Shown: positions 50,675-59,476 of the stretch, one piece after another
Layout of the letters: every line of letters begins with the position of its first letter
Position numbering within the stretch: position 1 is the stretch's first letter
DNA from: JABDGZ01 sp964483785
GTDB lineage: Bacteria; Omnitrophota; Gorgyraeia; Zapsychrales; Fredricksoniimonadaceae
Direction: 5' to 3'
Assembly (NCBI GenBank): GCA_964483785.1
Contig: CAZACW010000003.1
Span: forward strand, 32,010-96,009
Length of the DNA stretch: 64,000 nucleotides
Made by a program: the position numbers and the translations under genes
Notes under the pieces: generated by a model
Told to the model about the DNA's origin: nothing
What the model saw: only the letters and a program-made list of their open reading frames with translations
Database searches by the model: none

Positions 50675-51364
50675 CTATGATGTAAACCTGTATTTGATGA
50701 TCGGCCAATACATTTGCAGGGCCGTGCCCCAACGGATTTTCTTGCCTTGTGCGCGGGTGCGCGCGGTATAGCCGATGGGAAGCTCCTTGATCCTAAGCCC
50801 TTTTTTCAGGAATTTGATCGTGACTTCCGTCTCAAAGGCGAAATTCTGGGCGGTGATGGTGATGCCTTCAAAGGCCTTGCGCGTGAAAATTTTGTAACAG
50901 GTATTGATGTCCGTGATCCTGACGCCCCAGAGGGCGGAAAAAGTCCAGTTGGAGACCACGTTGGCGAAGCGGTTGATCCCCTCCATGTTCTGAATATGGC
51001 CTAAAAATCGGGAACCGTAAACAACCTGATATTCCTCTTTCAAGATGGGTTCAAGCAGTTTGGGATATTCATAAGGGTCATATTCCAGGTCCGCATCCTG
51101 GATGAGCAGGATATCTCCCTGGGCCTTGCTGAAACCCGTCAAGAGGGCCGATGTTTTGCCTCCGTTGGGTTTTTCAAAGACCTTGATAAGCGGTTGGGAA
51201 GCATATTTTTTCAAAACATCCGCGGTCCTGTCCTTGGAGCCGTCATTGACAATGATGATCTCCTTGGTCAGGCCGGAAGGCAGCTGCACGGACAAGACCC
51301 TGTCAATCAGGGAAGCCACGGATTTTTCTTCGTTGTACACAGGTATGATAATGGAAACCAGCAT
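50675..51364 (-). CDS. Polyprenyl/dolichol-phosphate sugar synthase-like GT2
   Basis: This 229-residue GT2 matches the DPM1/polyprenyl-phosphate mannosyl- or glucosyl-transferase group: SIIIPVYNEEKSVASLIDRV, EIIIVNDGSKDRTADVL, GKTSALLTGFSKAQGDILLIQDADLEYDP, VVYGSRFLG and DINTCYKIFTRKAF. No C-terminal membrane helices are present. AAGGAG six bases before ATG 51364 supports the start. It would charge undecaprenyl phosphate with a sugar, which the adjacent GT-C-like enzyme (48778) could use on the periplasmic side. Confidence 0.9.
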   Translation of the reverse strand: MLVSIIIPVYNEEKSVASLIDRVLSVQLPSGLTKEIIIVNDGSKDRTADVLKKYASQPLIKVFEKPNGGKTSALLTGFSKAQGDILLIQDADLEYDPYEYPKLLEPILKEEYQVVYGSRFLGHIQNMEGINRFANVVSNWTFSALWGVRITDINTCYKIFTRKAFEGITITAQNFAFETEVTIKFLKKGLRIKELPIGYTARTRAQGKKIRWGTALQMYWPIIKYRFTS

Positions 51365-51386
51365 CGAATGCTCCTTTGGTTTTTGT

Positions 51387-52919
51387 TTAAAATTGAAAAT
51401 AAATAAACTCTGAGACCTTAGACAACATCATAAGGGAACAGGCGAATAAAAAACCGGCATACAAGGCCCAACTGAGCGTTGGCCTCCAGGGCCCCTGCAG
51501 GGCCGGTGATTGCTTTTGTTTTTGAACATGACTGCTGTATTCCGGGCCGCTGTAATGCATCAAGGTCTGCGTATTGGGCGCAAACCAGGTGACCGACAGC
51601 AGGACCAGGGCCAGGACCAGGGTCACGGCCGGGTCCACCGGCGATCGCGAGAATTGCGCGTGATGGTCCCAATGGGCCAGGGACGGCGGCAGTAAAAAGC
51701 CGTGAAGGCCCATCATGCTTTTGAGTATGTCCCAGGCAATGGACACATCCGCGGCCCGGAAAAAGACCCAGCCGACGAGCACGGCCAAAAAAGTCAGGGC
51801 CTGGGAACAAAGATTGGCGCCTGCATTGTTTTCTGGTACAGAGATGTTCAGGCGCGCCAACAGGGCCCTCCATCCGTGGTTGATGATTAAGTAGGTCCCG
51901 TGCAAGGCGCCCCAGACCACAAAGGTCCAGCCCGCGCCATGCCAGATCCCGCCTAAGAGCATGGTCAAAAGCAAATTGACATATCTGCGCACCGGGCCTT
52001 TGCGGTTGCCTCCCAGTGGAATGTAAAGGTAATCTCTTAAAAAGCGAGAAAGCGTCATATGCCAGCGTTGCCAGAATTCGATGATGCTTTTAGATTTGTA
52101 CGGGGAATTGAAATTCACAGGCAGATGGATGCCAAACAAGAGGCCGATGCCGATGGCCATGTCCGAGTAAGCTGAAAAGTCAAAATACAGCTGGACCGCG
52201 TAGCTCAAGGCCGCACTCCAGGCCGCCAGAAAATCCAGGTGCTGGCCTTTGGCGCAAACGTTAAACTGCAGTGTGGCAAATTTGGCGATGGTGTCCGCCA
52301 CCATCACTTTTTTGGAAAGGCCGATGGCAAAGATCGTCATGCCCCAGGAAATCGAATCCAGGGTAACGGGTTTGGACTGCTTGAATTGGGGGATCACCTC
52401 GCTATGGTGTGTGATAGGCCCGGCAATAAGTTGAGGGAAAAAGGTCACAAATAAGGCATAATCCAAAAGGTCCAGGGAAGCGACCTTGTTCTGGTAAATG
52501 TCGATCAAAAGCCCGATTTTTTGGAAGGTAAAGAAAGAGATCCCGATAGGCAGGAGAACTTGCGCCATATGAAGGTCCTGCTTGAAGAAAACATTGACAT
52601 TGTCGACGAAAAAATTGGCGTATTTGTAATAACACAGGACCATGAGATTGGCGGTAATGCCCACACAGAGAAAAGGCTTTAACAGGACCGGATGACGCGC
52701 GCGGACATGGATCATGGCCTTGGCCGTCAAAAAATTGAACAAGATCAAAAAGACAAGCAAAAGCAGATAGGGAAAACTCCACCAGCCGTAAAAGATCAGT
52801 GAAGCCGCAACCAGGGCCAGATAGGAAGAACGATACAATCCCCTGCCCCGCAGTGCATGAAAAACCGCGAAGGTCGCGGGTAAGAAAACCAGGATGAATA
52901 TATAGGAATTAAACAGCAT
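51387..52919 (-). CDS. MBOAT-family O-acyltransferase (AlgI/PatA-like)
   Basis: This 510-residue polytopic protein has the MBOAT signature. It contains LPIGISFFTFQKIGLLIDIY, FFPQLIAGPITHHSEVIPQ, YFDFSAYSDMAIGIGLLFG, EFWQRWHMTLSRFLRDYLYIPLGGNRKG and the catalytic histidine block LLGGIWHGAGWTFVVWGALHG. AlgI-type proteins bring acetyl groups across the inner membrane to O-acetylate exopolysaccharide. The SGNH-like anchored protein at 47460 is a candidate periplasmic partner. Confidence 0.95.
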   Translation of the reverse strand: MLFNSYIFILVFLPATFAVFHALRGRGLYRSSYLALVAASLIFYGWWSFPYLLLLVFLILFNFLTAKAMIHVRARHPVLLKPFLCVGITANLMVLCYYKYANFFVDNVNVFFKQDLHMAQVLLPIGISFFTFQKIGLLIDIYQNKVASLDLLDYALFVTFFPQLIAGPITHHSEVIPQFKQSKPVTLDSISWGMTIFAIGLSKKVMVADTIAKFATLQFNVCAKGQHLDFLAAWSAALSYAVQLYFDFSAYSDMAIGIGLLFGIHLPVNFNSPYKSKSIIEFWQRWHMTLSRFLRDYLYIPLGGNRKGPVRRYVNLLLTMLLGGIWHGAGWTFVVWGALHGTYLIINHGWRALLARLNISVPENNAGANLCSQALTFLAVLVGWVFFRAADVSIAWDILKSMMGLHGFLLPPSLAHWDHHAQFSRSPVDPAVTLVLALVLLSVTWFAPNTQTLMHYSGPEYSSHVQKQKQSPALQGPWRPTLSWALYAGFLFACSLMMLSKVSEFIYFQF

Positions 52920-52922
52920 ATT

Positions 52923-53939
52923 TTAACCTTTGACTTTGTGATGCACTTCAGTGAAAAAGTTTTTAAACCAGGCCATTGAATAAGGCAGGGACAAGGCCTC
53001 TGCCCTTTGCCTGGCGTTCTTCCTCATCGCGGCGCATAGGTCCTGGTCCTGCTTTAAGCGCCGGATGGCTGTGACGAAATCTTCTTTATTCCTGCAAAAG
53101 AAGGCATTGGATTCTGAACAATAGTCCCTGATGGAGCCCACATCCGAGACGATCTGCGGCAGTCCGCAGGCCAGGCCGCCCATGATGGAATTACTGCCCA
53201 CCGTATCTTCCAATACCGACAAGCTGGCATCCGCGTGCTGCAATTTGGACCTTAATTCCGCTTCCGGCATATAGCCGTGCAATTCCACATTCGGCTGAAG
53301 GCTGAAGGCGGATTTAAGGTCTGCAATGCCGGCGCATATTTGAAAGGTGACATCCGGGCATTGTTCCACGATTTCTTTAAGCAGAGGCGTATTTCTTAAT
53401 AACATCCCAAAGGCCAGGACCTTGAACGTCCTTTGCCCCTGCTCCTTGGAAAGCGGACGGTAATAATCAGCATCCACGTAATGAAAGGTCTGTTTGATCT
53501 TGGAGCCATAGCCGATGCGTTCCAAAAATCGGGTCAAAGAACTGCCGAAGGAAATGATATGGTCCAGCGCATCCAAGGAGGCGCGCAAGTATTCCATTTT
53601 ATAGGTTTTCAAAAGCAGGGCTTCCGGAAGATGCACAATGCCGACCATCGGTTTCTTAAGCCCCTTCTGCCTTAAATGGCAGGCCAGGATTTCCTGGCTG
53701 ACCTTGCCGATGGGGGAAAGATATTCCATAAAGAACAGGCAGTCTGTCCAGGGCAGGGTAAGCTTGGCCAAATATTTTCCGTAATTGAAGGCCTTGGCGT
53801 CCTTGGGTGAATTCTCAATCATCCAAAAAGGCAGGCCCATATCACGCTTCAGGCATTGGGCAAAATAAGTCATGCCCGCGTGATTGTTTTGCGTACCAGG
53901 CCAAAGATAATGAAAGGCGCGGATGCTGGGATGTTTCAT
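52923..53939 (-). CDS. Glycosyltransferase family 4 (divergent)
   Basis: The 338-residue protein has a GT-B-like arrangement. The N-terminal half has GMTYFAQCLKRDMGLPFWMI, VGIVHLPEALLLKTYKMEYL and a hinge VDADYYRPLS. The C-terminal half has FKVLAFGMLLRNTPLLKEIV, LHGYMPEAELRSKLQHADASLSVLEDTVGSNSIMGGLACGLPQIVSDVGSIRDYC. The usual E-x7-E motif is altered (VLEDTVGSNSIMGGL). It overlaps the next gene upstream by four bases. Glycan assembly is the likely role; donor and linkage are unknown. Confidence 0.8.
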   Translation of the reverse strand: MKHPSIRAFHYLWPGTQNNHAGMTYFAQCLKRDMGLPFWMIENSPKDAKAFNYGKYLAKLTLPWTDCLFFMEYLSPIGKVSQEILACHLRQKGLKKPMVGIVHLPEALLLKTYKMEYLRASLDALDHIISFGSSLTRFLERIGYGSKIKQTFHYVDADYYRPLSKEQGQRTFKVLAFGMLLRNTPLLKEIVEQCPDVTFQICAGIADLKSAFSLQPNVELHGYMPEAELRSKLQHADASLSVLEDTVGSNSIMGGLACGLPQIVSDVGSIRDYCSESNAFFCRNKEDFVTAIRRLKQDQDLCAAMRKNARQRAEALSLPYSMAWFKNFFTEVHHKVKG

Positions 53940-54853
53940 CGCCTCTTCTCCTTGATCAGTTTTTTCATCTGCCCGCAGTTAAACAAGGCCCAGCAGCGGT
54001 AAATGACCTTGTGATGAAAGTCCTCGCTTAAAACAGATTTGACATAGAATTGAGCGGTCTGTCCCAGAAACCAAAAAGGGATCCCCCATGGCTGGAAAAA
54101 TTTGGGACGGGGATTGTCCACGATGTTTTGGAATTGGCCCTGATGATAATACCAACGGAAAAAATAGTCCGGATTATTGCGCGTGATCGGGATCTTATGA
54201 TGGACGATCAAGCTCGGCACATAGAGGCCTTTGGCCCCGTTGGCATAAAAACGCAGGCAAATTTCGGTATCTTCAGCCACCATCTTGTTGACATCATAAC
54301 TCCCGAATTTTTCAAACAAACTTTTGCGGCAGGCGAAATTGGCCCCGAAGAAAATGCGGCTTTTTAAAGTCAAGGGATCGTTGCTGGCATCCAGGACAAA
54401 AGGTACAGGGCCATAATCCAGCAGGGCCAGGGCGCCAAGCAGGGAACCGGAAATCCAATCAGGCCTCTCCCCCGGCCATTTGGGATAAATTCGTCCGCCG
54501 ATAAAGCCTATGTTCTTGTGTGTTTCATTCAGGGCCTTGGTAATCTCTTTCAAATAATGAGGGTCCACAATCACATCATCATCGGTAAAAGCCAGGATGG
54601 CACCCTTGGCATTTTTAATTCCTGAATTAAGGGCAAAGGACTTGCCTTGCTGGCCTTCAAACAAATAGCGGAGCCTGCCCTGGAATTGAGCTGTGTGCGC
54701 TGCGACCACCTCCTTGGTCAGGTCAATGGAATTATTGTCCACGATGATAATTTCGTGGTCAATAGCATCGCGGCCTTCCATCGCAAGGAGGCTTTCCAAG
54801 GTGCCTTTGAGGCTGTCACAGCGGTTATAGGTGCAAATGATAATGGATATCAT
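53936..54853 (-). CDS. Glycosyltransferase family 2 (FTDDD-type, copy 3)
   Basis: The 305-residue GT2 has ISIIICTYNRCDSLKGTLESLL, EIIIVDNNSIDLTKEV, KSFALNSGIKNAKGAILAFTDDDVIVD, GFIGGRIYPKWPGERPDW, FFGANFACRKSLFEKFG and VAEDTEICLRFY. These blocks make it a relative of 45010 and 45923, about 8 kb away in the same run. The C-terminal 60 residues are aromatic and basic. It overlaps the downstream GT4 by four bases. Confidence 0.88.
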   Translation of the reverse strand: MISIIICTYNRCDSLKGTLESLLAMEGRDAIDHEIIIVDNNSIDLTKEVVAAHTAQFQGRLRYLFEGQQGKSFALNSGIKNAKGAILAFTDDDVIVDPHYLKEITKALNETHKNIGFIGGRIYPKWPGERPDWISGSLLGALALLDYGPVPFVLDASNDPLTLKSRIFFGANFACRKSLFEKFGSYDVNKMVAEDTEICLRFYANGAKGLYVPSLIVHHKIPITRNNPDYFFRWYYHQGQFQNIVDNPRPKFFQPWGIPFWFLGQTAQFYVKSVLSEDFHHKVIYRCWALFNCGQMKKLIKEKRR

Positions 54854-54857
54854 AAAT

Positions 54858-56042
54858 TTAAGCTGGCTGAAGGCAGGGAATCTGCACCGTGTGCAGGAAA
54901 TTCCTTACCAATTGATTGAGTTCAAAATGCTCCCTGGTAAATTGAAGGCCTTTTTGGATCAGGTCCTGCCTTTGGGCCTGATTTAAGGCCACGGCTTCCT
55001 TCATGCCCTGGCCGATGCCTTCTACACTTTTATCGACCAAAAATCCGGTCCGGGCGTTTTGGATCAGTTCCGTCGGTCCGGCACAGCGGGTGGCGATGCA
55101 GATATTGCCGCAGGCCCAGGCCTCCAGCAAGGCAATGCAAAGACCTTCGGCATCCGAGGAATTGACATAACAGTCCGAGGCGCTCAAAAAATCCGCCACA
55201 TTGTCTTTCTGGCCTAAAAATAGAATTCTGGATCCGTGCTGTTTTTGCCGGGCCAGGGCCTGCAATTCTTCTTTCAAGTCCCCTTCACCCAAGATCAACA
55301 GCCACAGATCAGGGACTTCGCGGGACAATCGATCAAAAGCTTCGATGGTTCTTTCAATGCGCTTGACCTTCGAGAGCCGGGCAGGAACGATAAATACGAA
55401 ATCCGCATCGGCAATATTCAGGGATTGGCGCATATGACAGCGTTTGTCCTTGGAGAAGACAAAGGTGCTTAGATTAATCCCATGATAGGAGACCAGGATT
55501 CGGCTTTTGGGATATCCCCAGTCCTTAACGAGCAAATCCTTGATTTCCTGGCTGACCACAATGATTTTTCGCGCCAGAAGCCCCCTTAAACTGTTGATGC
55601 ATTTTTGGATTGTCAAGCGCGGGCCGGACCGGTGCGTCGGCGGTTGGGACGAAAGGTTCTCATGCATATAATTATTGCGGCCGGTCAGGCAAAAGCCCGC
55701 TAAAACAGCGCCGAGGCGAAAATCCGTGAACGCGCCCTGGATAAATATCGTAGTTGTCGGTTGAAGGGGTTTAAGCAAGGCATAGCTGTCTTGAAAAAGC
55801 TTCAAGGTCCCTTCGTAAAGGTCAAATTCGATTTCCTTAATCGCGATAGGCAGGCCGGATTTTTTGAATTGTTCTTCAAACAGCGTCCTGCCGCCTTTGG
55901 AAATGGCCAAGGTCACGCGGCAGGCTGAATAATCGATGCGTTCAAACCAGTCCATCATCAGGCGCTCAAGGCCTCCCCACATCAATCGCGCAGGAAGCCG
56001 CCTTAAAAAAACAATATGAGGTTGACTTTTCTGCTCAGGCAT
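54858..56042 (-). CDS. Glycosyltransferase family 4
   Basis: This 394-residue GT-B enzyme has an N-terminal domain with LRRLPARLMWGGLERLMMDWF and IVVSQEIKDLLVKDWGYPKSRILVSYHGIN. The C-terminal domain has FVIVPARLSKVKRIERTIEAF, ILFLGQKDNVADFLSASDCYVNSSDAEGLCIALLEAWACGNICIATRCAGPTELI; the E-G-L-x5-E motif is intact. It is cytoplasmic. It overlaps the upstream GT2 by eight bases. Confidence 0.88.
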   Translation of the reverse strand: MPEQKSQPHIVFLRRLPARLMWGGLERLMMDWFERIDYSACRVTLAISKGGRTLFEEQFKKSGLPIAIKEIEFDLYEGTLKLFQDSYALLKPLQPTTTIFIQGAFTDFRLGAVLAGFCLTGRNNYMHENLSSQPPTHRSGPRLTIQKCINSLRGLLARKIIVVSQEIKDLLVKDWGYPKSRILVSYHGINLSTFVFSKDKRCHMRQSLNIADADFVFIVPARLSKVKRIERTIEAFDRLSREVPDLWLLILGEGDLKEELQALARQKQHGSRILFLGQKDNVADFLSASDCYVNSSDAEGLCIALLEAWACGNICIATRCAGPTELIQNARTGFLVDKSVEGIGQGMKEAVALNQAQRQDLIQKGLQFTREHFELNQLVRNFLHTVQIPCLQPA

Positions 56043-57042
56043 AATTTTTTTCTTCCCGCCAAAAAGTTTCTGCCCTGTCTAATTTGCCGCGGTATTGGGG
56101 GTCAGCGACGGAATTTTTCAAGAATTGCAGATAGGCAATGGCCTCTGCGCTCAAATATTTGGCCATAAATTGCCTGACCCGGCTTGGCTTCATGGCATAG
56201 ATGGCGCCGCTGGCCTGCAGGGTCACAGGCAGGCAGGATTCCGGTTTGATGCGGCGCAAAAAACAGGTGTGGATAAATTTGAAATTGACCATCAATAATT
56301 GTTCCAGCAGATCATTTTTCATCTGGTGCAGCAAAGGCAGTAAGCGCTGGTTGATCCGCTCGGAAAGCCTGCAATGGGCCTTGAACATCCGCTCCTTGTC
56401 CGCGGAAAGGCTTTTATCCAAGATGCGGTAGCAGCAGCCCACATAATCGATTTTTTCAAAACGGCCGCCTTCAATGAGAATGCGCAGCCATAAATCCGTG
56501 TCTTCCTGGGACAACAGCTCCTCGGCAAATCCACCCATTCTTTCGACCAAGGCGCGTTCCACCAGGATGGTATGCACCGGGCAGGGATTGGCCTCGATAA
56601 AACGGGCCATTTGGCTGGAAGCCCCGAGCCAGACCTTAACAGCCTTTTTATTTTTGCTTTCAAATTCCAGCTCATAATCCGTGACACTGATCGTCCAGGC
56701 TGTCTTGTCTTTCAAATGTTCAACTTGAAGTTCCAGCTGGCGGGGGTATAAAAGATCATCACAATCCAAAAATTTCAGGTACCTGCCTTTTGAATGGCGC
56801 AGACCGCTGTTGCGGGCGCCGGCCAGGCCCTTATTTTTTTGGTAAAGATACTGGATTTTGCCTGTCCTGGCCCAAGGCGCAAGGACTTCCTTGGTGGCGT
56901 CGGTGGAGCCGTCATCAACGACAATGATTTCAAAATCCTGGAAGGTCTGGCTTAAAACGCTGCCGATGGCGGAAGGGACGAAGCCGGCCCCGTTATAGAC
57001 CGGAATGATGACGCTGACAGAAGGATGGGTGGAGGCGGCCAT
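56035..57042 (-). CDS. Glycosyltransferase family 2
   Basis: The 335-residue GT2 starts VSVIIPVYNGAGFVPSAIGSVL, with IIVVDDGSTDATKEV, AGARNSGLRHSKGRYLKFLDCDDLLYPRQL as nucleotide/metal site, and SQEDTDLWLRILIEGGRFEKI as the catalytic acidic region. A helical C-terminal extension (about 230-335) is rich in Lys and Arg. It begins one base after the methyltransferase-side boundary of the cluster and is probably translated with it. Confidence 0.87.
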   Translation of the reverse strand: MAASTHPSVSVIIPVYNGAGFVPSAIGSVLSQTFQDFEIIVVDDGSTDATKEVLAPWARTGKIQYLYQKNKGLAGARNSGLRHSKGRYLKFLDCDDLLYPRQLELQVEHLKDKTAWTISVTDYELEFESKNKKAVKVWLGASSQMARFIEANPCPVHTILVERALVERMGGFAEELLSQEDTDLWLRILIEGGRFEKIDYVGCCYRILDKSLSADKERMFKAHCRLSERINQRLLPLLHQMKNDLLEQLLMVNFKFIHTCFLRRIKPESCLPVTLQASGAIYAMKPSRVRQFMAKYLSAEAIAYLQFLKNSVADPQYRGKLDRAETFWREEKNYA

Positions 57043-57043
57043 A

Positions 57044-57730
57044 TCATTTCACCGCCCTGGCCGTGATGATCAGCTGATAATCAGGGTCTTGGTAATCAAA
57101 AATTTCCTGAGATAGTTCCGGGGTACCGATGCTGTATAAAAAGGAAGCGGTGACTAAGACATTGCCGTGTTTTTCCACCAGGATCTTGTCCTGGGCAAAT
57201 TTTTCTTCCAGCAGGGCCCTAACGGAGTGTTCGGTAAACGACCAGTACCTGCGCGTATGGCTGGGAAAATGCGAGATCCCCGGGACAGTCAAAAGAAGAA
57301 CGCCGCCCGGTTTTAAAATGCGGTAAAGATGATGGACGGCGGATTTAAGGTCAAAGACCAGCTGCAGGGTCTGGGTCAGCACAATGCAGTCATAGGTGTC
57401 CGCGGGAAGATGGCCGGCTTTGGCAATGTCCGCGACAATGGTGGCCAGGGGATTTTGCGCGTCGATATCCAGAATGTCCCGGGTATGGACCGAAGGCCCG
57501 CCGAATTTTTTAAGATATTGATCGTCCTTGATTTCCAGGGCGCGGCCCTGGATGGCCTCCTTGTTCTTGGCCAGAAATCCTTCGATGTAATAGCGGTCCA
57601 CCGCCCCCCCGCGCCCAAACCCCCAATCGTCGCTGAAAGGTTTTAAACGGTTGAAATCCCCAAAATCAATGCGGCCGATCTTGGGGACAGCCTTAGGACC
57701 GCGCTTGAATATATGTTTTAAGATTTTCAT
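57044..57730 (-). CDS. SAM-dependent methyltransferase, paralog 1
   Basis: The protein is 228 residues from ATG 57730, which makes an ATGA overlap with the deacetylase stop; ATG 57739 is the alternative. The N-terminal block FGDFNRLKPFSDDWGFGRGGAVDRYYIEGFL precedes a class I methyltransferase core (GRALEIKDDQYLKKFG, DCIVLTQTLQLVFDLKSAVHHLYRILKPGGVLLLTVPG). The same block occurs in 59477. Methyltransferases of this DRYYIE type are common in O-antigen and capsule loci. Beside a Wzt with a glycan-binding tail, methylation as a chain-end signal is plausible but unproven. Confidence 0.82.
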   Translation of the reverse strand: MKILKHIFKRGPKAVPKIGRIDFGDFNRLKPFSDDWGFGRGGAVDRYYIEGFLAKNKEAIQGRALEIKDDQYLKKFGGPSVHTRDILDIDAQNPLATIVADIAKAGHLPADTYDCIVLTQTLQLVFDLKSAVHHLYRILKPGGVLLLTVPGISHFPSHTRRYWSFTEHSVRALLEEKFAQDKILVEKHGNVLVTASFLYSIGTPELSQEIFDYQDPDYQLIITARAVK

Positions 57731-58752
57731 TTGAGCCATTGTTTAAGGTTTTGTTTGAATTCCTGCGCCTCCCAGTTTAAGACCACCATTCTCGGCAGCT
57801 GCATCGGGTCTGCGCCCTTAAGGACCGGCTTTTGGACCGTGGTGCAGGCGCAGTCGAATCTCATTTTGCCCAGGATGGACAAGGTATGTTCGTCATGGTC
57901 GCCGTGGGGATAAGAAAAACTGCGCACAGGCTTGCCGATCATGGTTTCCAAATCTGCCCGGCCCTGCCCTATTTCTGTGGACTGCTCCTGCAAAGACAAG
58001 GCAGACAGCAAGGGATGGGAAACCGTGTGCGCTCCTATTTCACACAGGGCACTGGCAGACATGGATTGCAGTTCCTGCCTGCGCAAGGGCAGATGCGTTT
58101 CCCGGGCAACGACCGGACAGCCCTTCCAGAGGCCGATTTGATCCAAGGCGTCCCGTTTAGCCTCAGAGGACGAATGACTTAAAATTTGCCATAAGATAAA
58201 ATAAAGGTCGATCCTGGAAATGCTGGTTTTGTTTTCAGGGATTTGAAAAACCCCTTCATCATATCTGAGGTTTTTTCGTTCAAAGGCTGAAGTGACGGTC
58301 CATTGATAAGTCTTATCTGAAAGCGTCAGATTAAAAGCTTCCGGAAGATCATCCGGTGCTAAAACTAACTGTTCCAGCTCATCCCACCAAAACTCCCGGG
58401 GACTGTCAATGGTCCCGCTGACTACAAAGAAGGTCGCCGGCACCTTGTGTTTTTCCAAAATGGGCCTGGCATACCTGTAATTATCCGCGTAACCGTCATC
58501 AAAGGTGATCACGGATTTTTTCTTCCCGTTGGGCGCACGTTTTGTGGATTTGGCCATTTCCTGGAGCGTGACAGGCTGGGTCAGCTCTTTCAGGACTTTC
58601 ACATGTTCCTCAAAATGCGCAGGGGAAACAGCAAGGCTCCAGGGATCATTTTGTTCGGGAACATCAAACACGCGATGGTACATCAAGATGATGCCATGCT
58701 GATTGATTTGTTCCCAAATGGTGTTGATGGTCCTGGAGCCTGGAATTTTCAT
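57727..58752 (-). CDS. Polysaccharide deacetylase (NodB homology)
   Basis: This 341-residue enzyme has ILMYHRVFD, the metal/catalytic pair in SVITFDDGYADNYRYARPILEKHKVPATFFVVSG, HTVSHPLLSAL (HxxxH) in EIGAHTVSHP, and SFSYPHGDHDEHTL. A long insert between motifs (about 120-215) is typical of cell-envelope glycan deacetylases. No signal peptide is visible, so it may act on a lipid-linked intermediate on the cytoplasmic side. Both ends overlap neighbours by four bases. Confidence 0.9.
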   Translation of the reverse strand: MKIPGSRTINTIWEQINQHGIILMYHRVFDVPEQNDPWSLAVSPAHFEEHVKVLKELTQPVTLQEMAKSTKRAPNGKKKSVITFDDGYADNYRYARPILEKHKVPATFFVVSGTIDSPREFWWDELEQLVLAPDDLPEAFNLTLSDKTYQWTVTSAFERKNLRYDEGVFQIPENKTSISRIDLYFILWQILSHSSSEAKRDALDQIGLWKGCPVVARETHLPLRRQELQSMSASALCEIGAHTVSHPLLSALSLQEQSTEIGQGRADLETMIGKPVRSFSYPHGDHDEHTLSILGKMRFDCACTTVQKPVLKGADPMQLPRMVVLNWEAQEFKQNLKQWLK

Positions 58753-59459
58753 TTGATCGCCAAGAACCCTTCAAAGCAGACATATTTCATCACGGTCATG
58801 ATGTCCACAAATCCGGCCCTTTTAAGCAGGTCAAGATTGCCCTGGGTGGAAAAGGGCTCGAGCACGCCTTTTAAGCTCCGGGATTTTCCGATGATCTCAT
58901 CAGGATTATAGCCCTGGTCGAGCTTATAATCCGTGTAAATGGCGGTCATCATGTCCTGGTATCTGGCATCCGGACTGCGCACCTTTTCAAAGAGCAGAAA
59001 GGCGCCGCCCCAGTTTAAGGCCTGGAAAACGCGGTCAAAAATCAACTGACGGTTCTTGGGCCTGACAAACTGGATGGTGTAGTAGGCTATGATCAGGTCG
59101 GATTTTTCAAATTCCACATCCAGGATGTCCGAGGCCTTCAAGGTCACGTTTTTCATGCCCTTGCAGCGTTCCTGGGCCTTGTGGATCATCGGCTCCTCGA
59201 CATCGATGCCGATGAATTTGGCCTTGCGGTGGCTGTTGCGTTTGGCCAGGGCAGAGGTCAAAGGGCCGGTGGAGCATCCCAGTTCATAACAGACAGACTG
59301 GTCATTAATGAAAAAATCGGATATTTTCAAGACCAAATCATGGCCCTCATTGTACAAGGGCACGGATTTGGACACATGCTCGTCGAATTTTTCCGCGACA
59401 TTGCCGCCGAAGGTCCAGCTGGCATTGCGCGCTTGGATGGAATCGCCTGTATTGGCCAT
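58749..59459 (-). CDS. Class I SAM-dependent methyltransferase (CmoA-like)
   Basis: The 236-residue protein has FDEHVSKSVPLYNEGHDLVLKI upstream of motif I CYELGCSTGPLTSALAKRN, GIDVEEPMIHKAQERC and DLIIAYYTIQFVRPKNRQLIF. The FDEHVxKSVPLY and CSTG patterns resemble CmoA, a carboxy-SAM synthase in tRNA modification, and its relatives. Position inside the glycan cluster suggests a relative recruited to sugar or lipid methylation. Its overlap with the deacetylase supports co-expression. Confidence 0.8.
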   Translation of the reverse strand: MANTGDSIQARNASWTFGGNVAEKFDEHVSKSVPLYNEGHDLVLKISDFFINDQSVCYELGCSTGPLTSALAKRNSHRKAKFIGIDVEEPMIHKAQERCKGMKNVTLKASDILDVEFEKSDLIIAYYTIQFVRPKNRQLIFDRVFQALNWGGAFLLFEKVRSPDARYQDMMTAIYTDYKLDQGYNPDEIIGKSRSLKGVLEPFSTQGNLDLLKRAGFVDIMTVMKYVCFEGFLAIK

Positions 59460-59476
59460 AATCTTCTCCTTAAGTT

